Source: CALLPQ01 sp039819545
Lineage (GTDB): Bacteria > Pseudomonadota > Alphaproteobacteria > Caulobacterales > Parvularculaceae
Assembly (NCBI GenBank): GCA_039819545.1
Contig: JBCBRS010000016.1
Span: 1 to 57,914, forward strand
Direction: 5' to 3'
DNA: 57,914 nucleotides
The notes under the pieces: model-generated
What the model was told of the DNA's origin: nothing
Databases searched by the model: none
Seen by the model: only the letters and a program-made list of their open reading frames with translations
Part shown: one piece after another, positions 18,223 to 26,298 of the stretch
Layout of the letters: each line of letters starts with the position of its first letter
Position numbering within the stretch: the first letter of the stretch is position 1
Position numbers and translations under genes: made by a program

Positions 18223-19083
18223 TTATACCGGGAAATAGGCATCAAGCACCGTGCCGACAATTTTCTGGCTCGGTTTTTCACCGGTGCCGAGCGCTTCCAT
18301 ATCAAGCGCCCGGGTAAAGAGTTCTGCGGCGGCGAAAGTACAAGGGATATGCCGGGCTGCACGCTCTGCAATCCGGTCAAGATCGGCGGGACTGAACGCC
18401 AGTTGCCGCGCCCGCAAATGACGCATAATGACCGCGCGGATCAGGCCTTCGTCAGGTTCGGGCACAACGGCCCGGGGCATCGCCTCGATGCGGGTATACA
18501 AATCCTTTTGCGAGGCAGCCCAGTCGGCCGGGTCGCCGCGGCCCACAAGAACAAGACGCTGGCCCCGCTCGCGGCAGGTCTGGACCAGATCGAGCAGAAC
18601 ACGCGGCGCGGCGGCAAACCCTTCGGCCTCATCGATGATCAGCGCGCCTTCATCCGTGTGGCCCGAAGACGGGTCGGCAAGGACGGCGGCCGAGGGGAGA
18701 AGCGGTGGTTTTGACACGCGGTCACCGGCGCAGACTTGCGCCTCGCCCAGCCAGGCCTGCATCATGTGGGCAAGGTGGGTTTTGCCGCTGGCAACCGGAC
18801 CGCAAAGGGCAAGCATCGGCTCGCGTGAAGTCAGCCACGATTTCAGCGTTGCGATCACCCGTTCAGTCTGCGGGGTCAGGCTGTAACACGCCGCCCGGTA
18901 ATCGGGCAGGCTCGCGGGTTCAAACAGCAGATATTGGCGCGCGCCAACCCTCAGCCTGTTGCCGGGACCAGCATCCGGGCCGCCCTTTGCGCCGACGTTT
19001 GGGTCAACAGAGGCGTGCGCCGCCATGGCGCCGCCGCCGGGGTCGTCATCGACCACAGTGCCGGAGCGGTCATCCCTACTCAC
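18223..19083 (-). CDS. hdaA: HdaA-type DnaA-homologous replication regulator
   Basis: AAA+ protein related to DnaA domain III but lacking the DnaA DNA-binding domain. Alphaproteobacterial HdaA works with the beta clamp to inactivate DnaA-ATP after initiation. About 286 residues. The Walker A is CGPVASGKTHLAHMM and Walker B is ALIIDEAEGF, followed by a lid domain ending in ARAL-like helices. The clamp-binding N-terminus normally contains a QLPL-like motif. Here the first 45 or so residues are a non-conserved, glycine-rich extension and I see no clean clamp motif. The start is GTG 19083, with an AAGGAAGGG stretch about 12 bases upstream; ATG 19026 is an alternative. Context (DUF2066 upstream, ppk downstream) matches other alphaproteobacteria. 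Confidence 0.85.
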   Translation of the reverse strand: MSRDDRSGTVVDDDPGGGAMAAHASVDPNVGAKGGPDAGPGNRLRVGARQYLLFEPASLPDYRAACYSLTPQTERVIATLKSWLTSREPMLALCGPVASGKTHLAHMMQAWLGEAQVCAGDRVSKPPLLPSAAVLADPSSGHTDEGALIIDEAEGFAAAPRVLLDLVQTCRERGQRLVLVGRGDPADWAASQKDLYTRIEAMPRAVVPEPDEGLIRAVIMRHLRARQLAFSPADLDRIAERAARHIPCTFAAAELFTRALDMEALGTGEKPSQKIVGTVLDAYFPV

Positions 19084-19114
19084 AACCAGACTTTCCCTTC
19101 CTTAGAAATAATTC

Positions 19115-20848
19115 CTATTGATTGGGCGCCGGTGTGCCTGCACCCACGCGATTGTCCTGGTAAAATCTGCCGCTATCAGACCCCGACCCGGGCCGACGTT
19201 GCGCACCGGTTTCTGAACCATCCTCAGGGGTGAAAGTGGGCGAGAAAATCGGATTACCGGTAACCGGGTCCACATCATAATGTGTTGGGTAGGGGGTCTG
19301 CCCATTTCGCCCCGCGCGCCCATAAGGTTGCCCTACCTGACGAACCTGCCGGCGCTGTTGAAATGGGGCGCGCTGGACCCGGGCGGGAACCCGCGCGGCG
19401 GTGGCGGGCGTTGCCACATTCCAGACCGCCTCTTCCACCGGGCCTGTATTGAAGGTCCACAGAGAAATGCCCTGATTTTCGAGCGCAACCACAAGTTTGC
19501 CCGGATCACCAAAGGACTGGATCGACATTTCCGCCCCCTCACGCGAGAGATTGCGGATCTGGACCGAGCCCACAAGCGGCGTTGAAATCAGCGCCAGACG
19601 GATGCGTTTCCATTCTTCCAATGAGCGGAAAAAGGCCGTTGCCCGCAACACCGTTGCCTGTGAATGATCGATCAGCGTTTGCGCTTTCCACGCCGAGGCA
19701 TATTTCGCAACGCTGGCCACGATCGCCCGGTCGGCGAGTGCCGGAAAGTTCCCCGAAAGCTCACTCACGTAAGCTTCGGCCAGCACGTCACCGGGCTCGC
19801 GCAAACCGCCACGCGGGTCCGACCGACCAGGCAGCGCGCCGTCATTATAGGCCGTGGACGGATTGGAAAGTTGACCACGCGCGCCGTCGATCACCCCGTC
19901 AAGAGCCTCTTCGGCGGAATAGACAGTCTCATCAGCATTCAGCGACCCGGATTCGCGTAGCCCATTGATCAGCCGCACGCGGACTTTATCCTCACCATTG
20001 GACTGGCTCAGCCGCGCATGGGCAACGATGATCTGCGGTACGCCATACCGCTCGGCAAGACTGGCGAGCCGATCCTGATCAAGATCAAGCGCCTGACGCG
20101 CGGTCAGGCCCGCACTGTCTTCAAGATCACCCAAAGGGGCTGTCATGGGTGTCAATTCATTGGAGAGAGGGCGCGTCTGCCACGCGCGCAGCCACGGATT
20201 ATTCTGCTCCCACAAATAGAGCCCACGATCGGTCTGTAGCACCGGCAGAACGAGGGCGATCCGCGTTTGCGTTTCCGAGTAGGGCAGGCCCGCATTGATC
20301 AGAAGACTGCGCGTTTCGTCAGGTTTGAACCGGTAGGTGATAAAGGCGCGATAGGTCGTGGGCGCGCTTTTCTCGTCATAAACCTCAAAGCTTTGCTCCA
20401 AACGGCGCAGCGCCTCGTCATCGAGAGAAACGGCTGATTTGCCTGGCAGCGCCTTTCCTCCAAGGCCGTTCAAGGACTGCGTTGCGGGAATCTGTCCACC
20501 AGGCAAGGGGCCGTCCTTATAAGGATCATCCTGATACGGGTTTTCAATAGCTTCAAAACCGTCGGATTTTGGCGCTGGTTGCTGGCGCGCGAGACGGGGC
20601 AGATAGCCCCAGTCTTCTTGCGGGGTGAGGCGGCGCAACAAAATATCCATGGCTTTGCGCCGACCGTCGCGCTCGGCGGTTTGCTTGGCCGCTATCGCGC
20701 TTTCAGCCTGGGCCGTGACCGGGACACGGGCAACCACGAACACTTTGTCACTGGCCTGTGCCCCCGAAACCAAGGGTCCCAGAACACCAAGCGCCAAAAG
20801 GCACCCCATAAAAACGGACCGGCAAAATACAGAAACAGGATGGGTCAC
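19115..20848 (-). CDS. DUF2066 domain exported protein
   Basis: About 577 residues with an N-terminal signal peptide (FMGCLLALGVLGPLVSGAQA, cleavage probably after AQA). The DUF2066 domain covers about residues 35-330 and begins FVVARVPVTAQAESAIAAKQ, with RALDILLRRL-type helices and LPVLQTDRGLYLWEQNNPWL. The C-terminal 120 residues are arginine-, glutamine- and glycine-rich and look disordered. The GTG start has GAGAGGA about ten bases ahead. It lies 31 bases before hdaA on the same strand and divergent from purM, a conserved arrangement. The family is periplasmic and of unknown function. Confidence 0.85.
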   Translation of the reverse strand: MTHPVSVFCRSVFMGCLLALGVLGPLVSGAQASDKVFVVARVPVTAQAESAIAAKQTAERDGRRKAMDILLRRLTPQEDWGYLPRLARQQPAPKSDGFEAIENPYQDDPYKDGPLPGGQIPATQSLNGLGGKALPGKSAVSLDDEALRRLEQSFEVYDEKSAPTTYRAFITYRFKPDETRSLLINAGLPYSETQTRIALVLPVLQTDRGLYLWEQNNPWLRAWQTRPLSNELTPMTAPLGDLEDSAGLTARQALDLDQDRLASLAERYGVPQIIVAHARLSQSNGEDKVRVRLINGLRESGSLNADETVYSAEEALDGVIDGARGQLSNPSTAYNDGALPGRSDPRGGLREPGDVLAEAYVSELSGNFPALADRAIVASVAKYASAWKAQTLIDHSQATVLRATAFFRSLEEWKRIRLALISTPLVGSVQIRNLSREGAEMSIQSFGDPGKLVVALENQGISLWTFNTGPVEEAVWNVATPATAARVPARVQRAPFQQRRQVRQVGQPYGRAGRNGQTPYPTHYDVDPVTGNPIFSPTFTPEDGSETGAQRRPGSGSDSGRFYQDNRVGAGTPAPNQ

Positions 20849-20985
20849 CGCGTTGATTGTCCTCTCGCAACTCTATGGTCAGGGCAGATCGCTCTAAATT
20901 TGTGTGCAGCATAACCCGGTTACACACGTGATGCACAGTTTTCTTCCCGTTTTTCGCGCCCCACCATCCGTCCGAAATTGACCTT

Positions 20986-21040
20986 GAAACCGACCTGCGA
21001 AACCGATTGCGAAACCCGTTGCGAAACCCATTGCGAAAGG
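20986..21040. repeat. 12-base tandem repeat upstream of purM
   Basis: Three consecutive 12-base units of the form GAAACCSRTTGC occupy 20999-21034. They are preceded by a 13-base degenerate copy (20986-20998) and followed by GAAAGG. The array lies in the DUF2066-purM gap, 26 bases before the purM start codon, so it overlaps the expected promoter or leader of purM. Confidence 0.8.
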
Positions 21041-21065
21041 TTGGCGGCATGCGTAGAGACGGGCA

Positions 21066-22109
21066 ATGAGCAGCAAACCCGCCTCGATGAAAACCGAAAG
21101 CCACGCCGGTGATGCCTACCGACAGGCCGGTGTGGATGTTGATGCGGGCGAAGCGCTCGTCGAGCGCCTCAAACCCATGGCAAAATCTACCCTGCGGCCC
21201 GGCGCGGGCGGCGATTTGGGTGGTTTTGGGGGGCTTTTTGATTTGAAAGCCACAGGATTTAGCGACCCGGTCCTGGTTTCTGGTACCGATGGCGTCGGCA
21301 CAAAACTCAAAATCGCCATCGAGACCGGCATCCACCACACGGTTGGCATCGATCTTGTGGCCATGTGCGCAAATGACGTGCTTGCCCAAGGGGCGGAGCC
21401 CCTGTTTTTCCTAGACTATTTCGCCACCGGAACGCTTGATATTGAAACGGCGGCCACGGTCATTGGCGGCATCGCCGAGGGGTGTCGTCAGGCCGGATGC
21501 GCGCTGATCGGCGGGGAGACAGCCGAAATGCCCGGCATGTATGCGGCGGGCGATTATGACTTGGCCGGGTTTTGCGTGGGCGCAGTGGAGCGCGATTCCA
21601 TCCTGCCCCGTCTAGCGCAGATTGGTGATGTGCTGATCGGCCTGCCCTCCCATGGCCTCCACGCCAACGGGTTCTCCCTCGTGCGTAAAATCATTGCTGA
21701 TCAGGGTCTCGGCTTTGCGGATCCCGCGCCGTTCGCCCCGGGCGAGAGCCTTGGCGCGGTGCTGCTGGAGCCCACCCGTCTTTATGTGAAAGCGATCTTG
21801 CCGCATTTGCGTAAACCCGGCGTCCGGGGATTTGCCCATATTACCGGCGGGGGCCTCACCGATAACATCCCGCGTGTGTTGCCCAGCACGATGGGCATGT
21901 CCTTGTCCGATGACGCGCTGAGCTTGCCACCGCTTTTTGAGTGGTTGCAGGACACCGGCGGTCTTGATGGACCAACCATGCGGCGCACCTTTAATTGCGG
22001 GATTGGCGGTGTTCTCGTGGTCGCGGACGATACGGCGCCGTCGATCATGGATGCCCTTTTCGCCGCTGGCGAAGCACCGCGCCTGATCGGGGCGGTCATC
22101 GCAGGCTAA
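21066..22109 (+). CDS. purM: phosphoribosylformylglycinamidine cyclo-ligase (AIR synthetase)
   Basis: ATP-dependent ring closure of FGAM to aminoimidazole ribonucleotide in purine synthesis. About 347 residues, family length. Visible motifs are the Gly-rich LRPGAGGDLGGFGGLFD, the ATP-binding DPVLVSGTDGVGTKLKIA, GIDLVAMCANDVLAQGAEPLFF, and GETAEMPGMYAAGDYDLAGF, all typical of the PurM superfamily. purN follows 21 bases later with a GGAGG-like site, forming the standard purMN operon. The 12-base repeat array just upstream may influence expression. Confidence 0.97.
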   Translation: MSSKPASMKTESHAGDAYRQAGVDVDAGEALVERLKPMAKSTLRPGAGGDLGGFGGLFDLKATGFSDPVLVSGTDGVGTKLKIAIETGIHHTVGIDLVAMCANDVLAQGAEPLFFLDYFATGTLDIETAATVIGGIAEGCRQAGCALIGGETAEMPGMYAAGDYDLAGFCVGAVERDSILPRLAQIGDVLIGLPSHGLHANGFSLVRKIIADQGLGFADPAPFAPGESLGAVLLEPTRLYVKAILPHLRKPGVRGFAHITGGGLTDNIPRVLPSTMGMSLSDDALSLPPLFEWLQDTGGLDGPTMRRTFNCGIGGVLVVADDTAPSIMDALFAAGEAPRLIGAVIAG

Positions 22110-22130
22110 GCCCGGAGCGGAGGAAAACCC

Positions 22131-22730
22131 ATGCAAAAGCCATTGCGGGTTGGCGTCTTGATATCCGGACGCGGATCAAATCTGAAAGCCCTCATTGATG
22201 CAGCGCAAAGCGAGACCTTCCCGGCGCAGATTGTCTGTGTTCTTGCAAACCGCGCTGACGCGGGCGGGCTTGATCACGCCCGCGACGCAGGCATTCCCGC
22301 CCATACCATTCCGCATAAGGATTATGACGAACGTCGTGATTTCGAACAGGCCTTGACCCGGTCGCTGGCGGACCACCGCGTTGATCTTGTCTGTCTGGCC
22401 GGTTTCATGCGCCTCCTCTCGGGCGACTTTGTGCGTCATTGGCAGGGGCGGCTGATCAATATTCACCCTTCCCTCCTGCCGGCCTATAAGGGCCTCGACG
22501 TGCACCGACGGATGATTGAAGACGCCGCAAAGATTGCTGGCTGTACGGTTCATTATGTGACCGAAGATATGGATGCTGGCCCGATTATCGACCAACGGGC
22601 CGTGCCAATCCTGCCCGACGATACACCTGATAGACTTGCGGCGCGCATCCTGATTGAGGAGCATATTCTCTACCCGGACTGTGTGCGCAAAATTGCTGAG
22701 GGCAAGGCGCCCTTTGACATCGGCAGCTGA
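22131..22730 (+). CDS. purN: phosphoribosylglycinamide formyltransferase
   Basis: Transfers a formyl group from 10-formyl-THF to GAR, the third step of purine synthesis. About 199 residues. It begins LRVGVLISGRGSNLKALIDA (phosphate-binding loop) and carries the catalytic INIHPSLLPAYKGLDVH (Asn and His) and the aspartate of TEDMDAGPIIDQ. It is the second gene of the purMN operon with a GGAGGAAAA ribosome-binding site. No anomalies were seen. Confidence 0.97.
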   Translation: MQKPLRVGVLISGRGSNLKALIDAAQSETFPAQIVCVLANRADAGGLDHARDAGIPAHTIPHKDYDERRDFEQALTRSLADHRVDLVCLAGFMRLLSGDFVRHWQGRLINIHPSLLPAYKGLDVHRRMIEDAAKIAGCTVHYVTEDMDAGPIIDQRAVPILPDDTPDRLAARILIEEHILYPDCVRKIAEGKAPFDIGS

Positions 22731-22768
22731 TCGATGATCTGTGCACACCCATATTCCATATCCAGGTC

Positions 22769-23773
22769 ATGAGCCTGCGCGAGCTTACCGTTCTTTTGGT
22801 CATGTGCCTCGTCTGGGGCTTTCATTTTGTGGTGATCAAGCTTGCGGTGGTGGATATTCCGCCGCTCTTTTATGCCGCTGTGCGGATGTCGTTTCTGACG
22901 GTCCTGCTGTGCCCATTTTTACGATGGCGACCTGGGCAAATGCTGCGTGTGGTTGCGGCGGGTTTGTGCCTTGGGGGCCTCAACTATGCGTTCATGTTTT
23001 CAGGGCTGGCCCGCGCCCCGGCATCGGCAGCGGCCCTGGGATTAGAGCTTTACGTGCCCTTTGCCACCATTCTTGCGGTTCTGTTTCTGGGCGACAAAGT
23101 TGGCGTCCGCCGGGGGCTTGGGATCTGCCTTTCTTTCGTGGGGGTGGCCCTGATTGCCCTCGCCTCCAGCCCCGCCGATATGGCGCGCGAGACCAGTTCG
23201 TTGGAGGCGTCCGTGGCAGGGGGTGCGGCAACGCTCAGTGAACAGACCATGCGCCTTGGTATCGGGCTCATCACCCTGACCGCCATGGCCGAGGCCATCG
23301 GCGCGGTGCTTGTCAAATCGATCCGGGGCCTGACGCCTTTGCAACTCCTCGCCTGGTTCGCCCTGGTGGGAAACATCGTGTTGTGGCCCGCAAGTCTGCT
23401 CCTCGAACCGGGTGCGCTTGCCAGCGTGCAATCGGGATCTCTCCTCACCTTAACGGGCGCCATCCTCTACTCCGCGCTTGGCGCCTCCCTGATCGGGCAC
23501 GCGAGTTATTATTGGCTGTTGCAACGCCTGCCAATCTCGCTCGTGGCGCCCAGCGGTCTCCTGACCACGGTTCTTGCCGTGTTTTTTGCAATTATGTTTC
23601 TGGGGGAGCGCCTGACCACAGCGGTGATGGTTGGCGGCGGCCTCGTCCTTGGCGGGGTTGCCATTATTCTTGCGCGCAACTCACACCGTACACCGGTTGA
23701 CGCGCGGCCCGTCAAAACCCCCACAGGAGCAAAAGGGGCCCCATCGCGCAGCGCAGATACAAGCGGGTCTTGA
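22769..23773 (+). CDS. EamA/DMT family transporter
   Basis: About 334 residues with ten predicted transmembrane helices arranged as two EamA repeats. The first starts LVMCLVWGFHFVVIKLAV, with the family's tryptophan-glycine near the N-terminus; the second ends LTTVLAVFFAIMFLGERLTT, with the typical glycine-glutamate before helix 10. An insert of about 25 polar residues after helix 5 (around 135-160) and a disordered C-terminal tail of about 35 residues are longer than usual. Drug/metabolite superfamily members export amino acids, nucleosides or other metabolites; the substrate is unknown. It follows purN by 38 bases and could be co-transcribed. Confidence 0.88.
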   Translation: MSLRELTVLLVMCLVWGFHFVVIKLAVVDIPPLFYAAVRMSFLTVLLCPFLRWRPGQMLRVVAAGLCLGGLNYAFMFSGLARAPASAAALGLELYVPFATILAVLFLGDKVGVRRGLGICLSFVGVALIALASSPADMARETSSLEASVAGGAATLSEQTMRLGIGLITLTAMAEAIGAVLVKSIRGLTPLQLLAWFALVGNIVLWPASLLLEPGALASVQSGSLLTLTGAILYSALGASLIGHASYYWLLQRLPISLVAPSGLLTTVLAVFFAIMFLGERLTTAVMVGGGLVLGGVAIILARNSHRTPVDARPVKTPTGAKGAPSRSADTSGS

Positions 23774-23804
23774 TTCCCCGCGCGCACTGTTTCACCACAT
23801 TCAT

Positions 23805-24506
23805 ATGGCCGCTTTGACCCACCCTTCACCGAATTATAATGACCGCCCCGGCGGTGTCGCCATCGATATGGTGATCCTGCACTATACGGGGATGCGGTCG
23901 GGCGAGGCGGCGCTGGCGCGGCTGTGCGAGACGGCGGCTCAGGTTTCTGCCCACTATCTTATCGACGAAGATGGCACCTGCCACAGCCTTGTGGACGAAG
24001 AAAAACGCGCCTGGCACGCTGGTGTTTCGAGCTGGAAAGGAACCACCAATCTTAACGATCAATCCATCGGGATCGAAATCGTCAATCCGGGTCACGAATG
24101 GGGCTATACCGTCTTCCCCGCGGCCCAGATTGAGGCGGTGATATCCCTCCTCCAGGACATCCAGCAGCGCCGCCATATCAAGCCCACCATGGTGCTTGGC
24201 CATTCAGATGTGGCCCCGGACCGGAAAGAAGACCCCGGCGAAAAATTCCCCTGGGATCGTCTGGCCACAGAGCGTTTGGCAATCGGTACGTTTCAGGGCG
24301 GGTTTGACGCCTCCGGTGAAGACGCGTTGAGTTACAGCGAGGCGATCCTCAGCCTGCGTGATATCGGTTATGACGTACCCGACAATCAACACGCTGCGGC
24401 TGTTCTTGCGTTTCAACGCCGGTTCTGCCCTGCGGCCCTCGGCCAGGGCATCAACCCGTTGACCAAAGCAGCTATTGAGTGGGCGAAACGCAAATTTACG
24501 CCTTGA
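23805..24506 (+). CDS. N-acetylmuramoyl-L-alanine amidase (amidase_2, AmpD/AmiD-like) with peptidoglycan-binding domain
   Basis: Zinc amidase that cleaves the lactyl-amide bond between MurNAc and the peptide stem. About 233 residues. The first zinc histidine is in MVILHYTGMRSGE, a second region is EKRAWHAGVSSWKG, and the last ligands are in VLGHSDVAPDRKEDPGEKFPW. A small C-terminal peptidoglycan_binding_1-like domain follows (DNQHAAAVLAFQRRFCPAAL). There is no signal peptide from the chosen start (MAALTHPSPNYNDRPGG), pointing to a cytoplasmic recycling enzyme of the AmpD type. The longer open frame upstream would overlap the preceding transporter gene and has no family similarity. Confidence 0.92.
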   Translation: MAALTHPSPNYNDRPGGVAIDMVILHYTGMRSGEAALARLCETAAQVSAHYLIDEDGTCHSLVDEEKRAWHAGVSSWKGTTNLNDQSIGIEIVNPGHEWGYTVFPAAQIEAVISLLQDIQQRRHIKPTMVLGHSDVAPDRKEDPGEKFPWDRLATERLAIGTFQGGFDASGEDALSYSEAILSLRDIGYDVPDNQHAAAVLAFQRRFCPAALGQGINPLTKAAIEWAKRKFTP

Positions 24507-24536
24507 TCTGCCGTATACAAACCACAGGACGCCGCC

Positions 24537-25151
24537 ATGATCCCCTCCTTTATGGTCATTGATGATTTTCTGGAGAATGCCGAGGACTTGCGCGCCATGG
24601 CCAAGACAATGGATTTTCCGGAACTTGAGGTTGATACCGCGTACCCCGGCCGCAACTCGGTTCAGCGGATCAATATTCCGGGATTAGAAGATCAGGTATC
24701 CCGTCTGGTCCATACGCCCTTGAAACCCAAAGCCGGTTCAGGACATGCGCGATTTCGTCTGACCCTTGCCGGTGATGAGGGCATCGCAGATATCCACATT
24801 GACGATAGCCACTGGTCGGGAATTTATTTTCTCTCTCGGCCAGAGGATTGTATGGGCGGTACGGAGTTTTACCGACACCTTCCCACGGGGACCGACAGAG
24901 CCCTCACCGAGCCGGAGGACATCCGCAAACTGGGCGCAAGCAGTCGGCAAGAAGCCAATCAAATCTTCAACGATATTCTGTTGAACGATTCCAAAGACCG
25001 CTCCAAGTGGGAAAAAATCATGGATATCCCCATGCAGTTTAACCGCCTGATCCTGTTCCGACCGTGGTTCTGGCACACCGCTGGGCCCGGCTTTGGCCAC
25101 GATTTCGATAGCGGACGCCTCGTCTATCTGCTCTTTTTTGATCAGGCCTGA
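24537..25151 (+). CDS. DUF6445 family protein, 2OG-Fe(II) oxygenase-like
   Basis: About 204 residues. The start MIPSFMVIDDFLENAEDLR and the sequence DIHIDDSHWSGIYFLSRPED fit DUF6445-type proteins. A HxD-like pair (HIDD) is followed about 95 residues later by FRPWFWHTAGPGFG, where the histidine could complete a HxD...H iron site, and an arginine follows in SGRLVYLLFFD. That layout is typical of double-stranded beta-helix 2-oxoglutarate/iron dioxygenases such as prolyl-hydroxylase relatives. The enzymatic role is inferred from this motif spacing; no substrate can be named. It lies between the amidase and rnpB. Confidence 0.7.
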   Translation: MIPSFMVIDDFLENAEDLRAMAKTMDFPELEVDTAYPGRNSVQRINIPGLEDQVSRLVHTPLKPKAGSGHARFRLTLAGDEGIADIHIDDSHWSGIYFLSRPEDCMGGTEFYRHLPTGTDRALTEPEDIRKLGASSRQEANQIFNDILLNDSKDRSKWEKIMDIPMQFNRLILFRPWFWHTAGPGFGHDFDSGRLVYLLFFDQA

Positions 25152-25211
25152 TGACCTTGACCGCAGGTCGATCTATCTTGACTTGCTTTAGATTGATGCC
25201 CACACCACCAT

Positions 25212-25583
25212 GGTCAGTCGGCCGGGTGATCGCACCTTTTAGGTGAGGAAAGTCCGGGCTCCATACGGTAACGGTGCCGGATAACGTCCGGCCGTGGTCT
25301 TCGGGCCGCGAGGGATAGCGCCGCAGAAAACAAACCGCCACAGTTGTGGTAAGGGTGAAAAGGTGCGGTAAGAGCGCACCGCATCACTGGTAACAGCGAT
25401 GGCAGGGCAAGCCCCACCGGGAGCAAAACCGAATAGGAGTTGCGCGCCCATCCGGGTAGGCCTTCCGTAGGCTGAGCAGCTCGGGTTGGTTGCTAGAGCA
25501 GGCTTGTAAAAGACTGCCCAGATGAATGATCGCCAAGGCATGCCATGCATGCTGAACAGAACCCGGCTTACAGGCCGACTGGC
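25212..25583 (+). ncRNA. rnpB: RNase P RNA, bacterial type A
   Basis: Catalytic RNA subunit of RNase P, which removes 5' leaders from tRNA precursors. The universally conserved GAGGAAAGTCCGGGCTCC block (P4 and J3/4) is at 25245-25262, and its partner ACAGAACCCGGCTTACAGGCC is near 25556-25576. The two ends pair to form P1: GTCAGTCGGCC at 25213-25223 with GGCCGACTGGC at the 3' end. Other hallmarks are AGGGTGAAAAGGTGCGGTAAGAGCGCACC and GGTAACAGCGATGGCAGGGCAA. A T-rich stretch right after the P1 partner may terminate transcription. Confidence 0.97.
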
Positions 25584-25614
25584 TTTTATAATGGCGCGAG
25601 GAGAATAACAGCCC

Positions 25615-26136
25615 ATGACCATGCCGCCCCTATTTGACCGTGCGGCCCTGACCCCTGTCCGCGTAGAGACGCCCGCATGGCCAGCACAGACATGGTCTCG
25701 CACACCGGGGTTCGTGGGCGCCGTCACCGCGGACGCCTCCCACATTGATGGCTTTGGTCATGTGAATAATATGGTCTATCCGCTCTGGGCCATGGAGGCA
25801 GCCTGGCACCACTCGGCAGCCCTTGGGTTCCCATTCGACCGGTTTCAATCCATGGGGACTGGCTTTGTGATCTCCACCCACGAGTTTTCCTATAAAGTCC
25901 CGGTACTGATGGGTCAGACTGTATATGTGGCCACCTGGATTGCCGCCAATGACGGGCGCCTGCGCCTGGGGCGCGGGTTTGAAATGCGACTGGCTGCGTG
26001 TGGCACACTCGTCTTTACCGGGGAGACGCTCTTTATCTCAATCGACATGGAAACCGGCAAACCAGTGCGCATGCCTGCGGAATTTGCAAAGGCGTATGCA
26101 GTCTCTAAAAGCACGGAAAACAAGGAACAAGGCTAA
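25615..26136 (+). CDS. acyl-CoA thioesterase, 4-hydroxybenzoyl-CoA thioesterase-like hotdog fold
   Basis: About 173 residues. The motif ADASHIDGFGHVNNMVYPLW, with an aspartate- and histidine-containing start to the hot-dog helix, matches the 4HBT class of acyl-CoA thioesterases. It is followed by the central strands of the domain (EFSYKVPVLMGQTVYVATWI). The family hydrolyses acyl-CoA or acyl-ACP thioesters. ATG 25615 and a second ATG two codons later are both plausible. It is the last gene before the AT-richer insert and lies directly downstream of rnpB. Confidence 0.82.
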   Translation: MTMPPLFDRAALTPVRVETPAWPAQTWSRTPGFVGAVTADASHIDGFGHVNNMVYPLWAMEAAWHHSAALGFPFDRFQSMGTGFVISTHEFSYKVPVLMGQTVYVATWIAANDGRLRLGRGFEMRLAACGTLVFTGETLFISIDMETGKPVRMPAEFAKAYAVSKSTENKEQG

Positions 26137-26298
26137 AAAAGGGAATGCATCAATTTGAATTTGTGGGGGCGGCTTTTGGCCTTTTTGCGAGACTCGAGCG
26201 GGGAATGGCGAACGACAGGTTTATTCCAATATCAGAATCACATGTGCTAGACTCGCAGGGGAAGAAATCTTTTTTGTTTACAAACGTGGCCGGACTTG

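Noticed and set aside
20748..21389. Minus-strand ORF with RNGFRNGFRNRFRR repeats
   Set aside because: It is a shadow of the 12-base repeat and of purM; it overlaps purM and the DUF2066 start and has no family similarity.
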